Below, piece by piece: positions 1 through 11,830 of a stretch of DNA of 64,000 nt (position 1 is the stretch's first letter; the number at the start of each line of letters is the position of its first letter). The stretch lies in NCBI GenBank assembly GCA_021234155.1, contig JAJEKV010000144.1, positions 682,001-746,000 of the forward strand, given 5' to 3'. Both the position numbers and the translations under genes were made by a program. Source of the stretch: Isoetes taiwanensis (taxonomy: Eukaryota > Streptophyta > Lycopodiopsida > Isoetales > Isoetaceae). Under the pieces are notes generated by a model. The model worked only from the letters and a program-made list of their open reading frames with translations, did no database searches and had not been told where the DNA came from.

Positions 1-252
1 GTTTTTCATATCAGTTAATGGTTCATTAGGTCTGTGCTTCCTAACCACTTCAACCCACTTATTAGTTTCTGCCTGTTGTTCCTTAACAACTGTTTGTAAT
101 TCCTCAATTTTGTCAATCTGATTTGACTGTGCTTTGATGCTGATAATTTCCTTCTCCTGCACTGCCACAGTGGCTTTCAAATTCATTATTCTAGAGTCCT
201 GCTCTACCACCTTAGCCTTCAAGCTTACCAGTTCTGTTTCCATTCTGAGCAT
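1..252 (-). CDS. Partial coiled-coil ORF running off the left window edge
   Basis: Read on the minus strand from an ATG at 252, an 84-codon frame stays open to position 1. An in-frame TGA lies four codons upstream of the ATG, so this ATG is the first possible start of this reading. The product begins MLRMETELVSLKAKVVEQDS and is rich in Glu, Lys, Gln, Val and Ile in a heptad-like pattern, so it is very probably coiled coil. Near the edge it ends with a Trp-containing segment (NKWVEVVRKHRP). This composition recalls the N-terminal coiled-coil part of some plant retroelement Gag-like proteins, but I see no zinc knuckle or enzymatic motif within the window. A cytoplasmic structural protein is equally possible. 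Confidence 0.5.
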   Translation of the reverse strand, partial: MLRMETELVSLKAKVVEQDSRIMNLKATVAVQEKEIISIKAQSNQIDKIEELQTVVKEQQAETNKWVEVVRKHRPNEPLTDMKN

Positions 253-1685
253 CCTGTCAACTCAGATGTCTGTTAGAGATTTGGATCATTATGTCTGGTC
301 CAGCAGTGGGTGAATACGGAGTGCCAACTCCTGCATTGCACCCAGTCGGTGATTGAACTGGGGTGTCTATCGGGGTCAGAGAGTCTTGAACAGACATGTC
401 GGGAGTCTAGAATTGTGAGGAGAAAAGAAAAGTAGGAAACACTATTTTGGCACCATGATGGATTTGGAATTCCTTTTTTTTTTAACAAATGGAGGACCTA
501 TTTTTTTCCAAGAATCAAATGCATCAAGCAGGCGTGTCAATCTTCAAGTCTTTTGTGGCCTGGATTTCTTCAAATTCTTGTGCAGAACTTTTTTTTGCAG
601 AGGTAGCAGGTAGTCTCAGATTTACAGGTTGATGTATAGAGATCAAGTGAATATTACTATTGATCTCATGAAGGGAGACTTGTGCTTTTAGGGAGAGTAA
701 TGTGCAAGAATGGTGAAGGGAAGCTAAAGTTCTGTGTAATGACAATGGTCAGGGAAACTTCAGCTTGAAAAGTAGAAATAAAGAAAGAGTTTATTAATTC
801 TAGGGGAGACCGATAAGGTCTATGAGACCAAATAAATACGGAAGTCTCTAGGAGCATTCTCGTTTTGTAAGTGCTAGTTAAATCTAGCAAAATAGAAAGA
901 CTAAAACTTCGTGATAAAGCTTATGGGTGATTCTGTATCCTATGGGTTCATTAATGCACCCACTTATAGGGCCTGAACTTGTGATGCTTTATAACATGCC
1001 TATGGTCCATATTCTCCTTTTGTAGCTGCCATTTTCTTAACTCTTTTGGCCATTTTCTGAGTGCCCCCAGCAGACGCATCTGACTTCTTATTACTGTTTA
1101 ATGATGCCGGATCAAATACCAAAACTTGTGTTGGTGTAAAATGTATTTGAAGGTTTATGCTTAGCATTTTAACGTTGAAGGGAGGCAATGAAGAGGAATA
1201 TCTCAGCATTTTGAAAAGTGAAACTTGGGAACTTGTTATATGATCCAAGGGCAAGAATGTCATCGGCAGTAAATAAAGTTGAACTTTTGATAAGGTTATT
1301 GACGGATACAAAGCAAAATGAGTAGCTTTAGTAGCAAAGGGCCTGGCTTGAATGGAGGGAACAAATTATTTCATAACACATTGCACCAGTGGCAAGAATG
1401 CAAACAATAAGGCTAGTTGTTGCAGTGACTGCGCAATTTGGATGCAAGTTGCATCAATTGGGCATATCCGTTTGCATCTGGAGAAGATTTTGTGTCAAAC
1501 AAAGAATTGAGGATAAGAATTGTATGCATACCCAGTAATAATTAATTGCCAAAAGGGCAATAATCTGAATTTAAGTGTTTAAACTTCCTCCTTGCATGGG
1601 GCTTTAGCTCAAGGACAGATATCTGTCATGCTTTCCATTGAATGTCTTAAGTTTCATGTTTTGGGTGTTCTAAATGTCGTAACTA
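253..1685. other. No gene recognised
   Basis: AT-rich sequence. Short ORFs on the minus strand (273-488, 524-745, 666-890, 1000-1311) have no recognisable motif and look like chance openings. Confidence 0.5.
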
Positions 1686-1759
1686 AACCTTTAAATAACC
1701 AACCGTGAGGCTTCAGTCATTTAAACCTTTAAATAACCAACCGTGGGGCTTCAGTCATT
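1686..1759. repeat. Two tandem copies of a 37-bp unit
   Basis: The unit containing TTTAAATAACCAACCGTG occurs twice back to back (about 1686-1722 and 1723-1759) with one base change (GAGG versus GGGG). It lies just upstream of the maspardin-like exons. No function is evident. Confidence 0.8.
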
Positions 1760-2052
1760 TATATCAACAACTATGAGACGTATTGAACCATGGAATCACT
1801 TGCAAAGTATCCTTTTTCAGTAGATATTGTATTTTATGTGCTCTTTTGACGTTAAGAAACAGATGTAGATACAAATATAAGCAATTTTTGGAATCAAGTT
1901 CTCTTGATGAGCTGTCTTTTGGTTTGCATATGCAAATTGATAGGAGAACTTTGGAATGTTTAGAGCTGTGCTTTACTTTTCACATTGTTATAGCAAGAAA
2001 AATCTTTCGTTTTTTAGACGGAATTTTAAATTTAAGTTTACCGGTTTGGCAG

Positions 2053-2741
2053 CTTGAAAAGGTGTCGAAGGACGAGCTGGCATCCAGGCTGACTTTGCAG
2101 GCATCTATAGTTGCAATAGGGCAGATATCTCTTCCTGATACTGTCATAACTATTATGGATGTAGGTTTCTAAGCATTTATGATATGCCAATGGGTGGCAA
2201 CTTGCTTTGAACTATTTAGGTTGAAGCTGTGAATGATGATCCTTTTTTTGCAGACAAATGATTACTGTGCAATTCCACAAGCACTAAAGGATCAGGTTCT
2301 TTCACGGTATCCAGGTGCTTGCTGCGCTTTTTTAAAGACTGGAGGCGACTTTCCTTTTCTTTCACGTGCTGATGAGGTTACAGTGTACGCGCAGGTATTA
2401 TTACCTTGCTCATTCCTTTATTTTTGTCTTCCTGCAGTCAATGTGTTATCCTTAATGTAGTTGTACTATTTTCATAGCTGCATTTGAGGAGAGTTGGAGT
2501 TGAAGTCCAACCCACATTGAAAGGGAAACTATCACTGGCATTTGATAATGATCCTCTAATTCTTGAAGATCACAAAGGTCTCAACGTTGGTGGACCATTT
2601 TATGATGAGCAGGGCCTACACAAGATGGGGAAGGATGCCTCTCAGTCTTCCGACAAATACAACACACAAAGAAATAGAGGAGAGACTTTCCGGCAATTAG
2701 AAGCACATCTTTTTCCTGAAATGAGCGGGATTGCTAATTAG
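2053..2741 (+). CDS. Maspardin-like alpha/beta hydrolase, C-terminal three exons only
   Basis: Three exons encode about 171 residues resembling the C-terminal half of plant maspardin (SPG21/ACP33-like, alpha/beta-hydrolase fold, implicated in endosomal trafficking). Exon a (2053-2160) has KVSKDELASRLTLQ and ends ...TIMD. Exon b (2254-2394) starts TNDYCAIPQALKDQ and contains FLKTGGDFPFLSRADEV. Exon c (2478-2741) starts LHLRRVGVEVQP and ends at TAG after SGIAN. The introns 2161-2253 and 2395-2477 have GT...AG ends and keep phase. TNDYC and LKTGGDFPFLSR are family hallmarks as I recall them. The N-terminal half with the nucleophile elbow is not found in 1-2050. It is either lost (pseudogene) or separated by an intron reaching outside the window. 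The three exons themselves show no stop or frameshift. Confidence 0.75.
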
Positions 2742-3272
2742 CCAAAAAGTAATTTGTTATTTTCTTTCAATCTATTCAGGGTTGTGAGTGTATATAATGG
2801 ATATGATTGTAGGTGCTCAGCATTCTGGCCAACGTTATTAGCTTAACTAGTCGTTCAGGCTTAATTAAGATGCCAGAATTTGTTTAGTTGCTGCTTTGTT
2901 GGATGTATAGCGTTCTGCCTTTCTCTATGTGTTTATGTGCAACAGGTGAGTTCGCATATTTTAAAAACCTATTCATGAGTGCGCGTTTTAGACATTCGTT
3001 CAGCCTTATTGTTTTTTATTCTTGGCCGGGTTGATATTGGAAGAATTTTCCAGAATCTTTTGCATAAGGCCAGGATTATCTTCCTATATATAAGATTACT
3101 AGAGAAAACTAGCAGAAGGGCAGGGTTGAGGCAAAGGAAAGAATTATAAAATATTTATGTGTGCTAGTATGTTCACAGATATCAGCTGAGACCTACAACG
3201 GCAAGCCTAGTCCGATGGAACGCTAATATTCTGCAAGGAACATCCCGTGTTTTCGTGATTGCATAGCTTAGC

Positions 3273-3375
3273 AAAAAAAAAAAAAAAAAAAAAAAGAGAT
3301 GCTCAATAATTATACAATTTTAAACTGGAAAAAAAAACGGTACATAATAGAGATGCTCAATAACTATACAATTTT
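3273..3375. repeat. Poly(A) run followed by a duplicated 26-bp motif
   Basis: A run of 23 A residues (3273-3295) is followed by two near-identical direct repeats containing GAGATGCTCAATAA (3296-3321 and 3350-3375), spaced 54 bp apart. They sit about 100 bp before the GC-rich helicase island. They could be a retroposed tail with a partial duplication, but I see no associated coding region. Confidence 0.6.
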
Positions 3376-3482
3376 TATGAGTAAAACAAAGAAGAGCAAA
3401 ATTATGTTTTCAAATGTATTTTGCTTCGATGGTGTGACACCATAGAAATTCAGTGCAAAGCTGTGAATTATTGACATGTTGA

Positions 3483-5196
3483 TTAGCGTCTTGTTCGGCT
3501 GAAGTCCGCCGTCGTGATCGGCGACACAATCGACAGTTGCTTCCTGTCCTTGATCCGTGAGAGCATCACGTACAGCAGGCCGGGCGTGAACGCCCTTCTC
3601 ACGACCATGATCGCGTTGCCTTCTATTGTGGAGCTCTGGCTCTTGTGCCCCATCATGGCGTACGCGAGCGCAAGCGGGAATGTCTTCTTGAAGATGGTCC
3701 TGGGCCCCTGGTGCCTGTACTCGACCAGCGTTCGCTTGACGTGCATGTGGTGGAGGGAGTCGTCGATGCGGACCGTGATGCCTGTCGCTTCCCCCGTCTG
3801 CTCGTCGGTCTCTACGTACGCGACTGTTCCCGCCGTTCCATTGACCACTTCTCCCGGTATGTCGATGTTGGTGACGATTAGGACCCTGCATCCCACGGCG
3901 ACGCAAGGTATCTGGTGGAACGCCGGGTCGTCGGTCCAGCTGCTCATCCCGTCTTTTGGCATCGTATTGGTCTGCACTCGTACCTCGTGGACACGTTCGC
4001 TGGGGAACATCTTGATCATGGCCATCGCGTTGTAGTGCCGGACGTCCTGGTGGTGGGTGCACATCACCGTGGTGTTTCGGTCGATCTTGCGGAGCGCCTC
4101 CTCCCTGTCGATGATGGGCCCCGGCGGCGCTGAGCTTCGGGTGGCCTTTCTCTTATGACGTTGAGGAAGGTGACGCATCTCGCCTGAGGGGCGGTTCGAT
4201 GGACCGCGTCAAGTGGTACTTCTTCGCCGCGACGGGGGGGGGCCATTGGCGAAGGGTGCACGCCTGGCGCACATTGTTGGCGCCCTCTTTTGTGCTTGCA
4301 TATGGGAGGGAGTCGGGCGGTCGCCGACGAGGATTATCGCCGCCGCTCGCAGAACTCGCTTTGGGGTCGCATCGCCACTTCTTCTATTTGCCCGAAAGTA
4401 TCATGTTGAGGTTGGCGAACGTGGTATCGACATCTCGCCGATGATGAGGACCGAACGCCGATCATTTGGAGCCTCACCGCAGGGTGCCCGATTTTGTTCG
4501 CCATTGCTTTTAACCGCACAACGGAGGGCGCGCGGCGTTAGCGCATCTTTGGGCGCTTCGGTTTAGCGGTTTACGGGATTTAATTGGTAGTGCGTGGTGG
4601 TCGCCTCTCCACAGCTTTGATGCGCCATCCCGGTGAGTCGGGTGGCCGACCGCTTCCGGGCTAGCCGATGAAGCATCGTATCATCGCGCCTCGCGGAGGA
4701 AGGTCTTTCCGATCTCCGCTGCGTGCGATATGACGTGGAACCCGCGGCGCTTTCTCGCAGGACTTTTCAGGCAGTGTGCTTGCTCGAAGCGAGAGCGTGG
4801 CGCCCGGGCCGTCCCGGGTATGGCGGTGTCGGGCTGGCCTCGCTTCTTTGCGTTCGCCTTCCCGGGTCGTCGCTCCCGCGGCGGCTGCCGGTCTTCCTGG
4901 TTGACGTTTGGCGAGCCGTGGTGCTGCGTGTTGAGCGATGGGACGTCCTGGAGCATCGCGTCGACGAGCTGTTGCTGCTCATTGTCGAGGAGGTGGTACT
5001 CAGCGTATTCTTGGACGTGGGCGAGGATGTCGTCTTCGCTTGTCAGCAGGTGCCGGAGCTGGCATTCCAGGCCGTAGGACTGCGCGTGGTTGTTCGGGGA
5101 GAGGAGCTCGGCTTCCGATCTGAACGGGATTTTGTCGAGGAGGATGTTGTAGCAGAACTCTTCGGTATGGTTTGCTTTTGCAGACAATGAGTGCAT
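3483..5196 (-). pseudogene. Helitron/PIF1-type helicase, frame-broken, in a GC-rich island
   Basis: The C-terminal part (4178-3483) reads as the end of a PIF1-family SF1B helicase: GCRVLIVTNIDI and EVVNGTAGTV (as in GxRVML..N..GLVNGT), then AYAMMGHKSQSSTIEG (motif V, usually HKSQG) and LYVMLSRIKDRKQL (motif VI, usually YVALSR). The upstream part (5196-4681) has the segment before the ATPase core, with CYNILLDKIPFRSEAELLS as in Helitron helicases, and ends in a degenerate Walker A (EIGKTFL) just before a stop. The roughly 500 bp between the two parts (motifs Ia-III) is not in one open frame, and no Rep/HUH domain is visible. The island is far richer in G+C than the AT-rich flanks, and the change is abrupt near 3480 and 5200. 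I read it as a dead Helitron fragment. A captured or transferred PIF1 gene is the alternative. Confidence 0.72.
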
Positions 5197-5209
5197 GATA
5201 TTGAAACCT

Positions 5210-8200
5210 TTTTATATCTATTGCATTACATGTGTGGGGAGGGAGATGAAATATATAGGGCAATCGTCGAATCCTTGGAAACGTATGAAACAACATATGA
5301 AGAAGCCAAATAAGTAAATGTCTAAAGATGTTGAGAAGTATGGATGCATTTTGAACATGTTCCAGTTTGAGATATTGGGTCATGCCGCCAATTGAGACGA
5401 GGCGAGCATATTAGAAAAGCAATTTATACAGGAGTATAACATTGTTTTGAATGGCTATAACAATTTGCGTGGCAAGCCTTCAAGTTCAAAAAAAATTTGG
5501 TATTTGAGAAGAAATGGGAAATTTTGAAATAAAACGACGTGACATGTAGGGTTGGGTTGGTTGGTGCGTTGGGATTGCATAAAGTCTTTCTAAACTAGTG
5601 CAATGGCCTTTGGAGCCTGCTGCATGTTACTGAAATAATAATACATTAACTTCATAAGTTGAAGATGTTAATCGAATTACCTATCCATTAAAGAAACTTT
5701 TCAAATCTCCATTATTTGATGTCTCTATAATTTTACTAGGACTATAGGAACATTGCAACTAATCCCTTATGTATCCCTTATGTTTAGAGGTAAAGGCGGG
5801 CTTGAGGAATGGGTTGAGTTTGGTTGTAGGGTTGGCAAAGGGTGGGGAACTATAGGTAGATGAAGGAAAATAACCATTACTATGGTTTGGCCCTCTATCT
5901 ATATGTGTGGCAATTTGAAATAACAAACCTATTTAATTTGGCTATGATAATGTGGCAACACACGCTATCTATTTAAAATTGGAAAAAATGCCCAGCCAAT
6001 GTGTGAAAAAGGAACAATGTGTGTAAAATATAAAATGTCAGTCTACAGTATTAGAATTTAATGTGTGCACAAACCATGGAATAAATTACTACTCCTATAT
6101 TTTAGTGTAGCCAAACTAAGTTTAGCTAAACTACCTTCAAATTGGGGCTAGAAGTTTCTAACACTTGGCTAAACTAAATGGTTTTTCTCCATCACACTTT
6201 CTTGCTTTTGGCTAAACTTTCACAAAATGGAAAGGCAAATATTAGCCATCACGATATAGTAATTTAAAAAAATTCAAGCATTTTGGCAAAGACATTGAAT
6301 TTATTGTAAATACATAAATCAAGACACAAACATACATGAACATGTTCAAAAACCTAAAAAAAAGGGACTACATTGTTCCTTTTCCTCTAATGCTTCAACT
6401 TTGTACTTGGAGCAAGAAAGGAAGTGAAAAAAAAAAAAGGAAAAATATAAACCCTATTTGAAATTTCTTAATGTTAGTACATACATTGGCGTTGAATTTC
6501 GAGCTAATCTATCCATTTTTCCAAGCCCACTCTATCTTAGGTTTAGCTAATCGATGTCCTGATGGATATGTTTGGAGGTAAAGGTTTGGCTATTCAACCT
6601 AAAAACTCACTTGGGTGGCAAAAAAATTGGGCTAAAATTTTCTTTTTTTGGGGCATTTTTTCCATTTACTTTAGCCGTTTTTCTTGGCAAAACTGCTATA
6701 CAATAGCCATTTGGCTAACCTTAGCCGTTATTTTATTCCATGGCACAAACACTATGATGCCATAGGAATTATTTCGAATTATTTCATGCGATACCAATGC
6801 AACGGACATAAAAAATAGCAAGGCTTACCAAAGACTTTTGCCCTGGCAGTGATTTTTACACTGAATCAAGTGTGCTATAAAATGTATAATTACGCCAATG
6901 TGTAAGCATTATGCATTACCTTTCATGCTCTCACGTTTGACCTTTTTAAAAGCTCTTGAGTTCTTGAAAGACCTTGGGAATAATGAGCAATTCTAGAATA
7001 ATTTTGAGAACAGGGATACGATGCAATGTCGAGGTCACTTGAGGAAGTCTAGATGAAATTTAGAAAATTGAAGGAATTTAACAAATCCGACATTCAAATT
7101 TAATAAAATAATGTTTAGGATCTATTACAGTTGAGACCAGGTCTCTTAATTCCTTCTTTGTTTTGGATTCTTTGGGCAATAGATTTTTTCTCACTTTCCC
7201 ATAGCATCTCTTTTAGGGCATCTTCAATATTCTGCTGAATCTCCTTTTCAATGATACTGCTAAAGAACGTAATGCCATAACGAACTTATAATCCAAGATT
7301 TCAATCAGTGGTAAGTTGCCACAAAGAGTCTTAATAGTTATTTTATTAAAGATCTAGGAGGCATGTGCTTCCTAGATGTTTAATAAAAGTTATTGCAAAC
7401 ATTTATTAGATGAAATGCATAACAATAAATATTAATGCTAAAAATTGCCTCAAAGGTCCTCAATTTGTAGAGGCGCTCTATTTGCCAATGTTCTTCCGAC
7501 TCAATCATATCAGGTCAGAATGGGTATTTCCTCGTCTCCACTTGAGATATGAACTAGGATGAACCAATAAGAATTGCTCCCTTGGTACCGGAGGCACATG
7601 TATTTTACAGATTCTGTCCACTTCTGAAGCTTATTTAAATTATTAAGCTATGAATCCGTCCAAGTCTTCTTAGCCTGTTACTGGGGCTTTTGTCCCCTTA
7701 TATCCACAGCGGCACTGAAATCAAAATCGTACTAGAAATAGCATTATTGAATTAAACATGTTTATCTCTTGTTCCTAAGAAATCCGCAATGCCATGGGCA
7801 CAATCCAGATCAGTATATTTGGATTTCTTTGGTAAGAAATAGCAAACCGCAATATAAGTTTCTGGCAAGTTTGATCCAATGAACCTTGTTTCATCCTCAT
7901 TTCCACAGCCCGCCATATACTGACTGCAAGTACTAGTAATAAAGGCTCATTGGGGTCTGTTCATGTGATTGCAGACCCCAATGAAGAGGATAGAAAATAT
8001 GATGCATGCCCTACATCTGCACTTTATAAATAAAAAATTTTAAATTCCTTACGTATGTTTCTCATTTATAATTCATAAGGTGAAGGCCTACCTGCTTGAA
8101 GCTCCCTTTGCGAAAGAGCATTCGCAGTTGAATAGTTTATCATGCCATCAATAAGCCCAATAGCTTTAGTTACTCTCCTTTAGGGCCCTGGCAAATGCAA

Positions 8201-8550
8201 GATAAGCACATTCTAGCTGCATAATTTATCCACCATGGAATCACATAGAAAGGGTACATGTTGAAATCGTGATTAGTCTGATGTTGTACTTCCATCTTCA
8301 AATGCAAGTACCTACCTGGCTTAGAAAATAACCCGTAGGTTCCATAGCACTTAAAGTTCGTATCTCATTGTGAAGTCAACTGGGCTTCTTGCAAAAAGAA
8401 CAAGTAGTTGATGAACTGTATTAGATACGCAACACTCCTTTGAAGCATGTTGCACTCTCCAAGTAATGCATTCTATCCAGCAAAGCAGAGAAGAAATTTA
8501 TTGACAGTATTAAAAAAACATACCACAGCTAGACATGCAAGCAGCTTGCC
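5210..8550. other. No gene recognised; dispersed GGCTAAA/TTTAGCC motifs
   Basis: AT-rich sequence without supportable coding. Between about 6100 and 6740 the motif GGCTAAA (or TTTAGCC) recurs in both orientations, as it does again near 60.9-61.6 kb. This suggests remnants of a short inverted-repeat transposon family, but I could not fix termini. The ORF at 6562-6765 has no recognisable domain. Confidence 0.4.
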
Positions 8551-8551
8551 T

Positions 8552-8825
8552 TCACTTGCAGTATTCCAATTTTATCTGTAGTAGTCCAGCTTCACCTTCT
8601 ACCACACAAACAAACCAAAACAATTCAAGAAATTCAAGAACATAATGTTTGACACCCTTCCGTTTGAATTCCTTCCATATCTTCTTGCCAAAACAAGTGC
8701 CATGCTGGACCATTCTGGACAAATAAAGGTGTTTGGACTCTGCACCATATGCTTTGCTCTGTCTGAGTACCTTCCTCTTGATGTCTGGCTCAAAAACAGA
8801 TAACATGTTTAAAATTACTCTCCCC
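8552..8825 (-). pseudogene. Exon-like ORF, probably downstream part of the solenoid-like gene
   Basis: On the minus strand a pyrimidine-rich tract ending in TTAG (8830-8826) precedes an open frame containing FEPDIKRKVLRQSKAYGAES and KHLYLSRMVQHG. It lies about 350 bp downstream, in coding sense, of the exon at 9704-9171, so both may belong to one gene. The splice phase does not join cleanly: the junction codon would read TAG. The gene is therefore probably broken, or an exon is missed. The family is not recognised. Confidence 0.35.
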
Positions 8826-9170
8826 CTAAGGGACAAAAAAGAAATTGGAAGGACTTGAAACTACAGAAGAATCTAAACAGACAACGGGATCTTCTCTCAT
8901 CCTAGATCTATACAATAAGCTGAATTTTCCTCTAGATAGGAAGCATATTGCATATTGAAGCACTGTTCCTAAGTGAGAGTTCATGACACATGAAAGCTTG
9001 AAAACAACTAAGTTTTTTTAAATACACAGGGACTTGAGAAGGCTGAAAATAATATGTTAGTTGGAGCAGCCTATTCATAGACCCTATATGCATGATACGT
9101 GAAAGAATATGGCTGGATATCAACTGTCATGAAAGTCAAAATAGATTGAATTCAACTGAGTAAAACTTAC

Positions 9171-9704
9171 TATAAGCTCCTCATATTCTCAAGTGCTTTT
9201 GTCAGCTCTGAAATGTTTGAAAGGATGGACTCTGCTGCCACTTTAGGAGCTGCTTTCACTGCTAGAACAAGACATTCCGAAGCTGATTCTGCGAGTCTAG
9301 GTTCATGGCTTCCACAGAGCTCTAAGAATAAGCCAGCATTCCTTGCAAAATCTGCAATGTCTTCGATTAACATATTCTAATCAAAGCTATGTCCTCCCTT
9401 CAGACCATTGCTTGCAGCAATGAGATTACCATTTGTGGTACCTTTGTGTTTTCCAGCATTACGAATAAGAAAATACCTGCAGACTGTTAAGACAGGGTCT
9501 AAAAAATCCTCCATTCCCTTGGCATGAGCAAATTCCAGCAAAGCCATAAGTTTGTTCACTACATGAAGCTTTGAGAGGAGTTTCGTTTCCACCTCTGGCG
9601 AACACACTACGAACAGACACGGCCTCCCAACAGCAGGAACATATAAAAGACGACAAATGAAAGTGAGAAGAAAGAGGAGGCTTAATCGATCAGTGAGGAG
9701 TTCC
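9171..9704 (-). pseudogene. Helical-solenoid (ARM/HEAT-like) exon with a stop and a frameshift
   Basis: Read on the minus strand from a CTAG acceptor at 9708-9705, the exon begins ELLTDRLSLLFLLT and continues, after a one-base frame change in the A/T run at 9660-9663, with YVPAVGRP and VETKLLSKLHVVNKLMALLE. An in-frame TAG (9379-9377) interrupts it after GHSFD. The frame then resumes with MLIEDIADFARNAGLFLELC and SECLVLAVKAAPKVAAES, and the exon ends at a good donor (GTAAG, 9170-9166). Repeated amphipathic Leu/Ala helices suggest an ARM/HEAT-type solenoid. The protein-like character across the stop (a CAG to TAG change would explain it) argues for a recently broken gene. I cannot name the family. 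Confidence 0.5.
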
Positions 9705-9719
9705 TAGAGCCGGATCTGC

Positions 9720-11740
9720 CATAGCCGAGTTGCAAAAGGCACGGCAGAGAATTTTTTGAGTTTTCTAATTTCCCTGGCCGTGGGATTCGAAATTAGAGAA
9801 TTGGACGGCTCAAAGTGATTTTGGGTGACGTGGCACGACACGTGGCATAGCTAGAATTGCAGGAAAGTGGGCAGGGGGGGGTTAGGCAACCCTGCTAAAA
9901 AAAAAATGAAGTTTTCAGGGAAAAAAAATCCAAAAATAATCTTTTCAGGCAAAAAAATTACATTTGGAACCGGAAAGTGATTTCCGGCAAAAACAAAGGG
10001 TCGTGGTTAGGATACGTGCCTACGCTGGGATAAAATTTCTAATTGCAAATTTGCAAATTGCATGCCTCCCTTATCTTTCAGAATCCTTTTCGACACTTCA
10101 GAAGCAATTATGTTTTTTATTTCTTCACCAAAAAATGTGCTTTCAATGGAAATTGTTTCCGAGCTATTGATATGAAGGCTTGAATTCGAGCAATCAAACA
10201 TGGCGGAGTAGTAGTGCAGAGTTTCAAATTGATCCTGTTCAAATTGGTCCTGTTCAAATCCAGATGTCCACATCAACCCTTTTGCTACTTTTTTGGGACA
10301 AGACTGGTCCATGGCCTTCGTTTCAACTTCGGCGGGCAAATTCATCGCCCACATCGTAAAAAGGGGACTGAACTTTTCCTTTACAACAGTAGTGCTGCAT
10401 CCAGTTTGAATTTGCTGAACAGAGATGTTATTAGATTTAGAATTTGCCTTTGTATATAGGTTTTAGAGCAGAATCCCCAAATCTCAGATGCGTGGATCTC
10501 TTCTGCCATATCTGGGGCTCCAACATATCCATGGGATAGCTCATACAGGGCAAATCTCTGCTCCCCGCATTTTTTTTTTGAATCTGCTTATTAGATTTGC
10601 AAACTTGAGCTAGAGCTTTTGAATTGAATTTCATGCCAGGAATTGGAAAGTTTGTAGTTTTCGTTCACTGCAATGCAACTTTTGCATGCTTCCCAGATTA
10701 AAAAAAACAGGGGCACAAAACGCTTCGGTTTGGCCATATCCGCAATTAATTCCTTCATTGCTCAGATAATGAGCCAGATCAAGACCCTTTAATTATCATA
10801 AGGTCTGATACAGAGAATTTCTATCCAGCTTTGGGTTCTAGATGGGGTCATTTTCTTGCTGCAGCGCACAGAGCACACAACACAAACAGAATCTACTTTT
10901 CTCAAACATCAAAACTTTCCCGTAAAACCATGATGTTCTTCCAGATCGCTTACAAGAAGGAATTGAACTGAAAGCTCTTGGATTATTGTCACCAACAGAG
11001 ACTTCTGTTGCAAATTTGCATGCCACATCAAATTTAAATTTGGCTAAATGCTCTGTTTCTTATAGGAGCTGTATTTGAAAGGCATTGGAGTAGCCTAGAA
11101 TTAAAGCTATAAGGGCGATTTCGGCTGAGAATAATCTGGGCTTCTCAGAGACGGTTTGTGTGAGAGCCACCAAGGTAAAACGTCTGCTTTTTATCGATCT
11201 TTTTTCTTCTAGTGGAGCTGGAGGCATCGGTTTTCAAGGGGGAATGAGCTACCATTGGGATCACTAAGCCCGCAAATGCAAAAGGAAACTCTGTAACTTT
11301 GATACTGAGGGCAAAAACAGGGCGAAAATTTTGAAGCCCGGCCAATTCCGATGCAATGCAACCTTAATTTCCTGAACTCAGACCCCAGAAACGTCATTTC
11401 TGCTCCAATACGGGCAAGAAACTATAGACAGAGAAAGAACGTGAAGAAAAATCTATCGAATTTAGGACAAGATTCATCAAACGGACCAGCAATACACATG
11501 AATCGAAACCCAAGATCGACGGATATTTTTAATTGAAGAAACGTGCTTTGTATACTCAACCCCGTAACAAAGATACGGTTTAAGCTGGGATTCATGGTAT
11601 TCATGAGAATAATTTGGAGTTCCAGATTCCTTGGCGCAGACATTAGCTGGTGCCGTTAATTCACTGAGGGGGAACAGCTAGTTTCGTGAAACAAGAAAGA
11701 AAATAACGGGTTAGTAATAAGGATTGAAATTTCCAACCGG
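9720..11740. other. No gene recognised
   Basis: AT-rich sequence with A-runs (9897-9960) and a short tandem motif near 10226-10259 (TTCAAATTG-TCCTG repeated). The ORFs at 10007-10354, 10437-10634 and 11145-11643 show no domains or convincing exon signals. Confidence 0.45.
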
Positions 11741-11750
11741 GGTGGTTATG

Positions 11751-11830
11751 AAGGGGATAAACACCCCTGCGAGCCCCTTACAGCAGATAAACGGGCGAGC
11801 TCCCGGGCTCGCAGGGGTGTTTATCCCCTT
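11751..11830. repeat. Perfect 26-bp inverted repeat (hairpin)
   Basis: The arm 11751-11776 (AAGGGGATAAACACCCCTGC...) is the exact reverse complement of 11805-11830, with a 28-nt loop. The loop junction itself contains a nested GC-rich palindrome (GCGAGC...GCTCGC). It forms the left end of the element described at 11751-12109, and a diverged copy exists at 39199-39280. Confidence 0.9.

Noticed and set aside
3364-4062. Long ORF overlapping the helicase in another frame, plus several plus-strand ORFs at 3514-5190
   Set aside because: They are GC-rich shadows of the helicase reading. Only the frame 4178-3483 carries PIF1 motifs.
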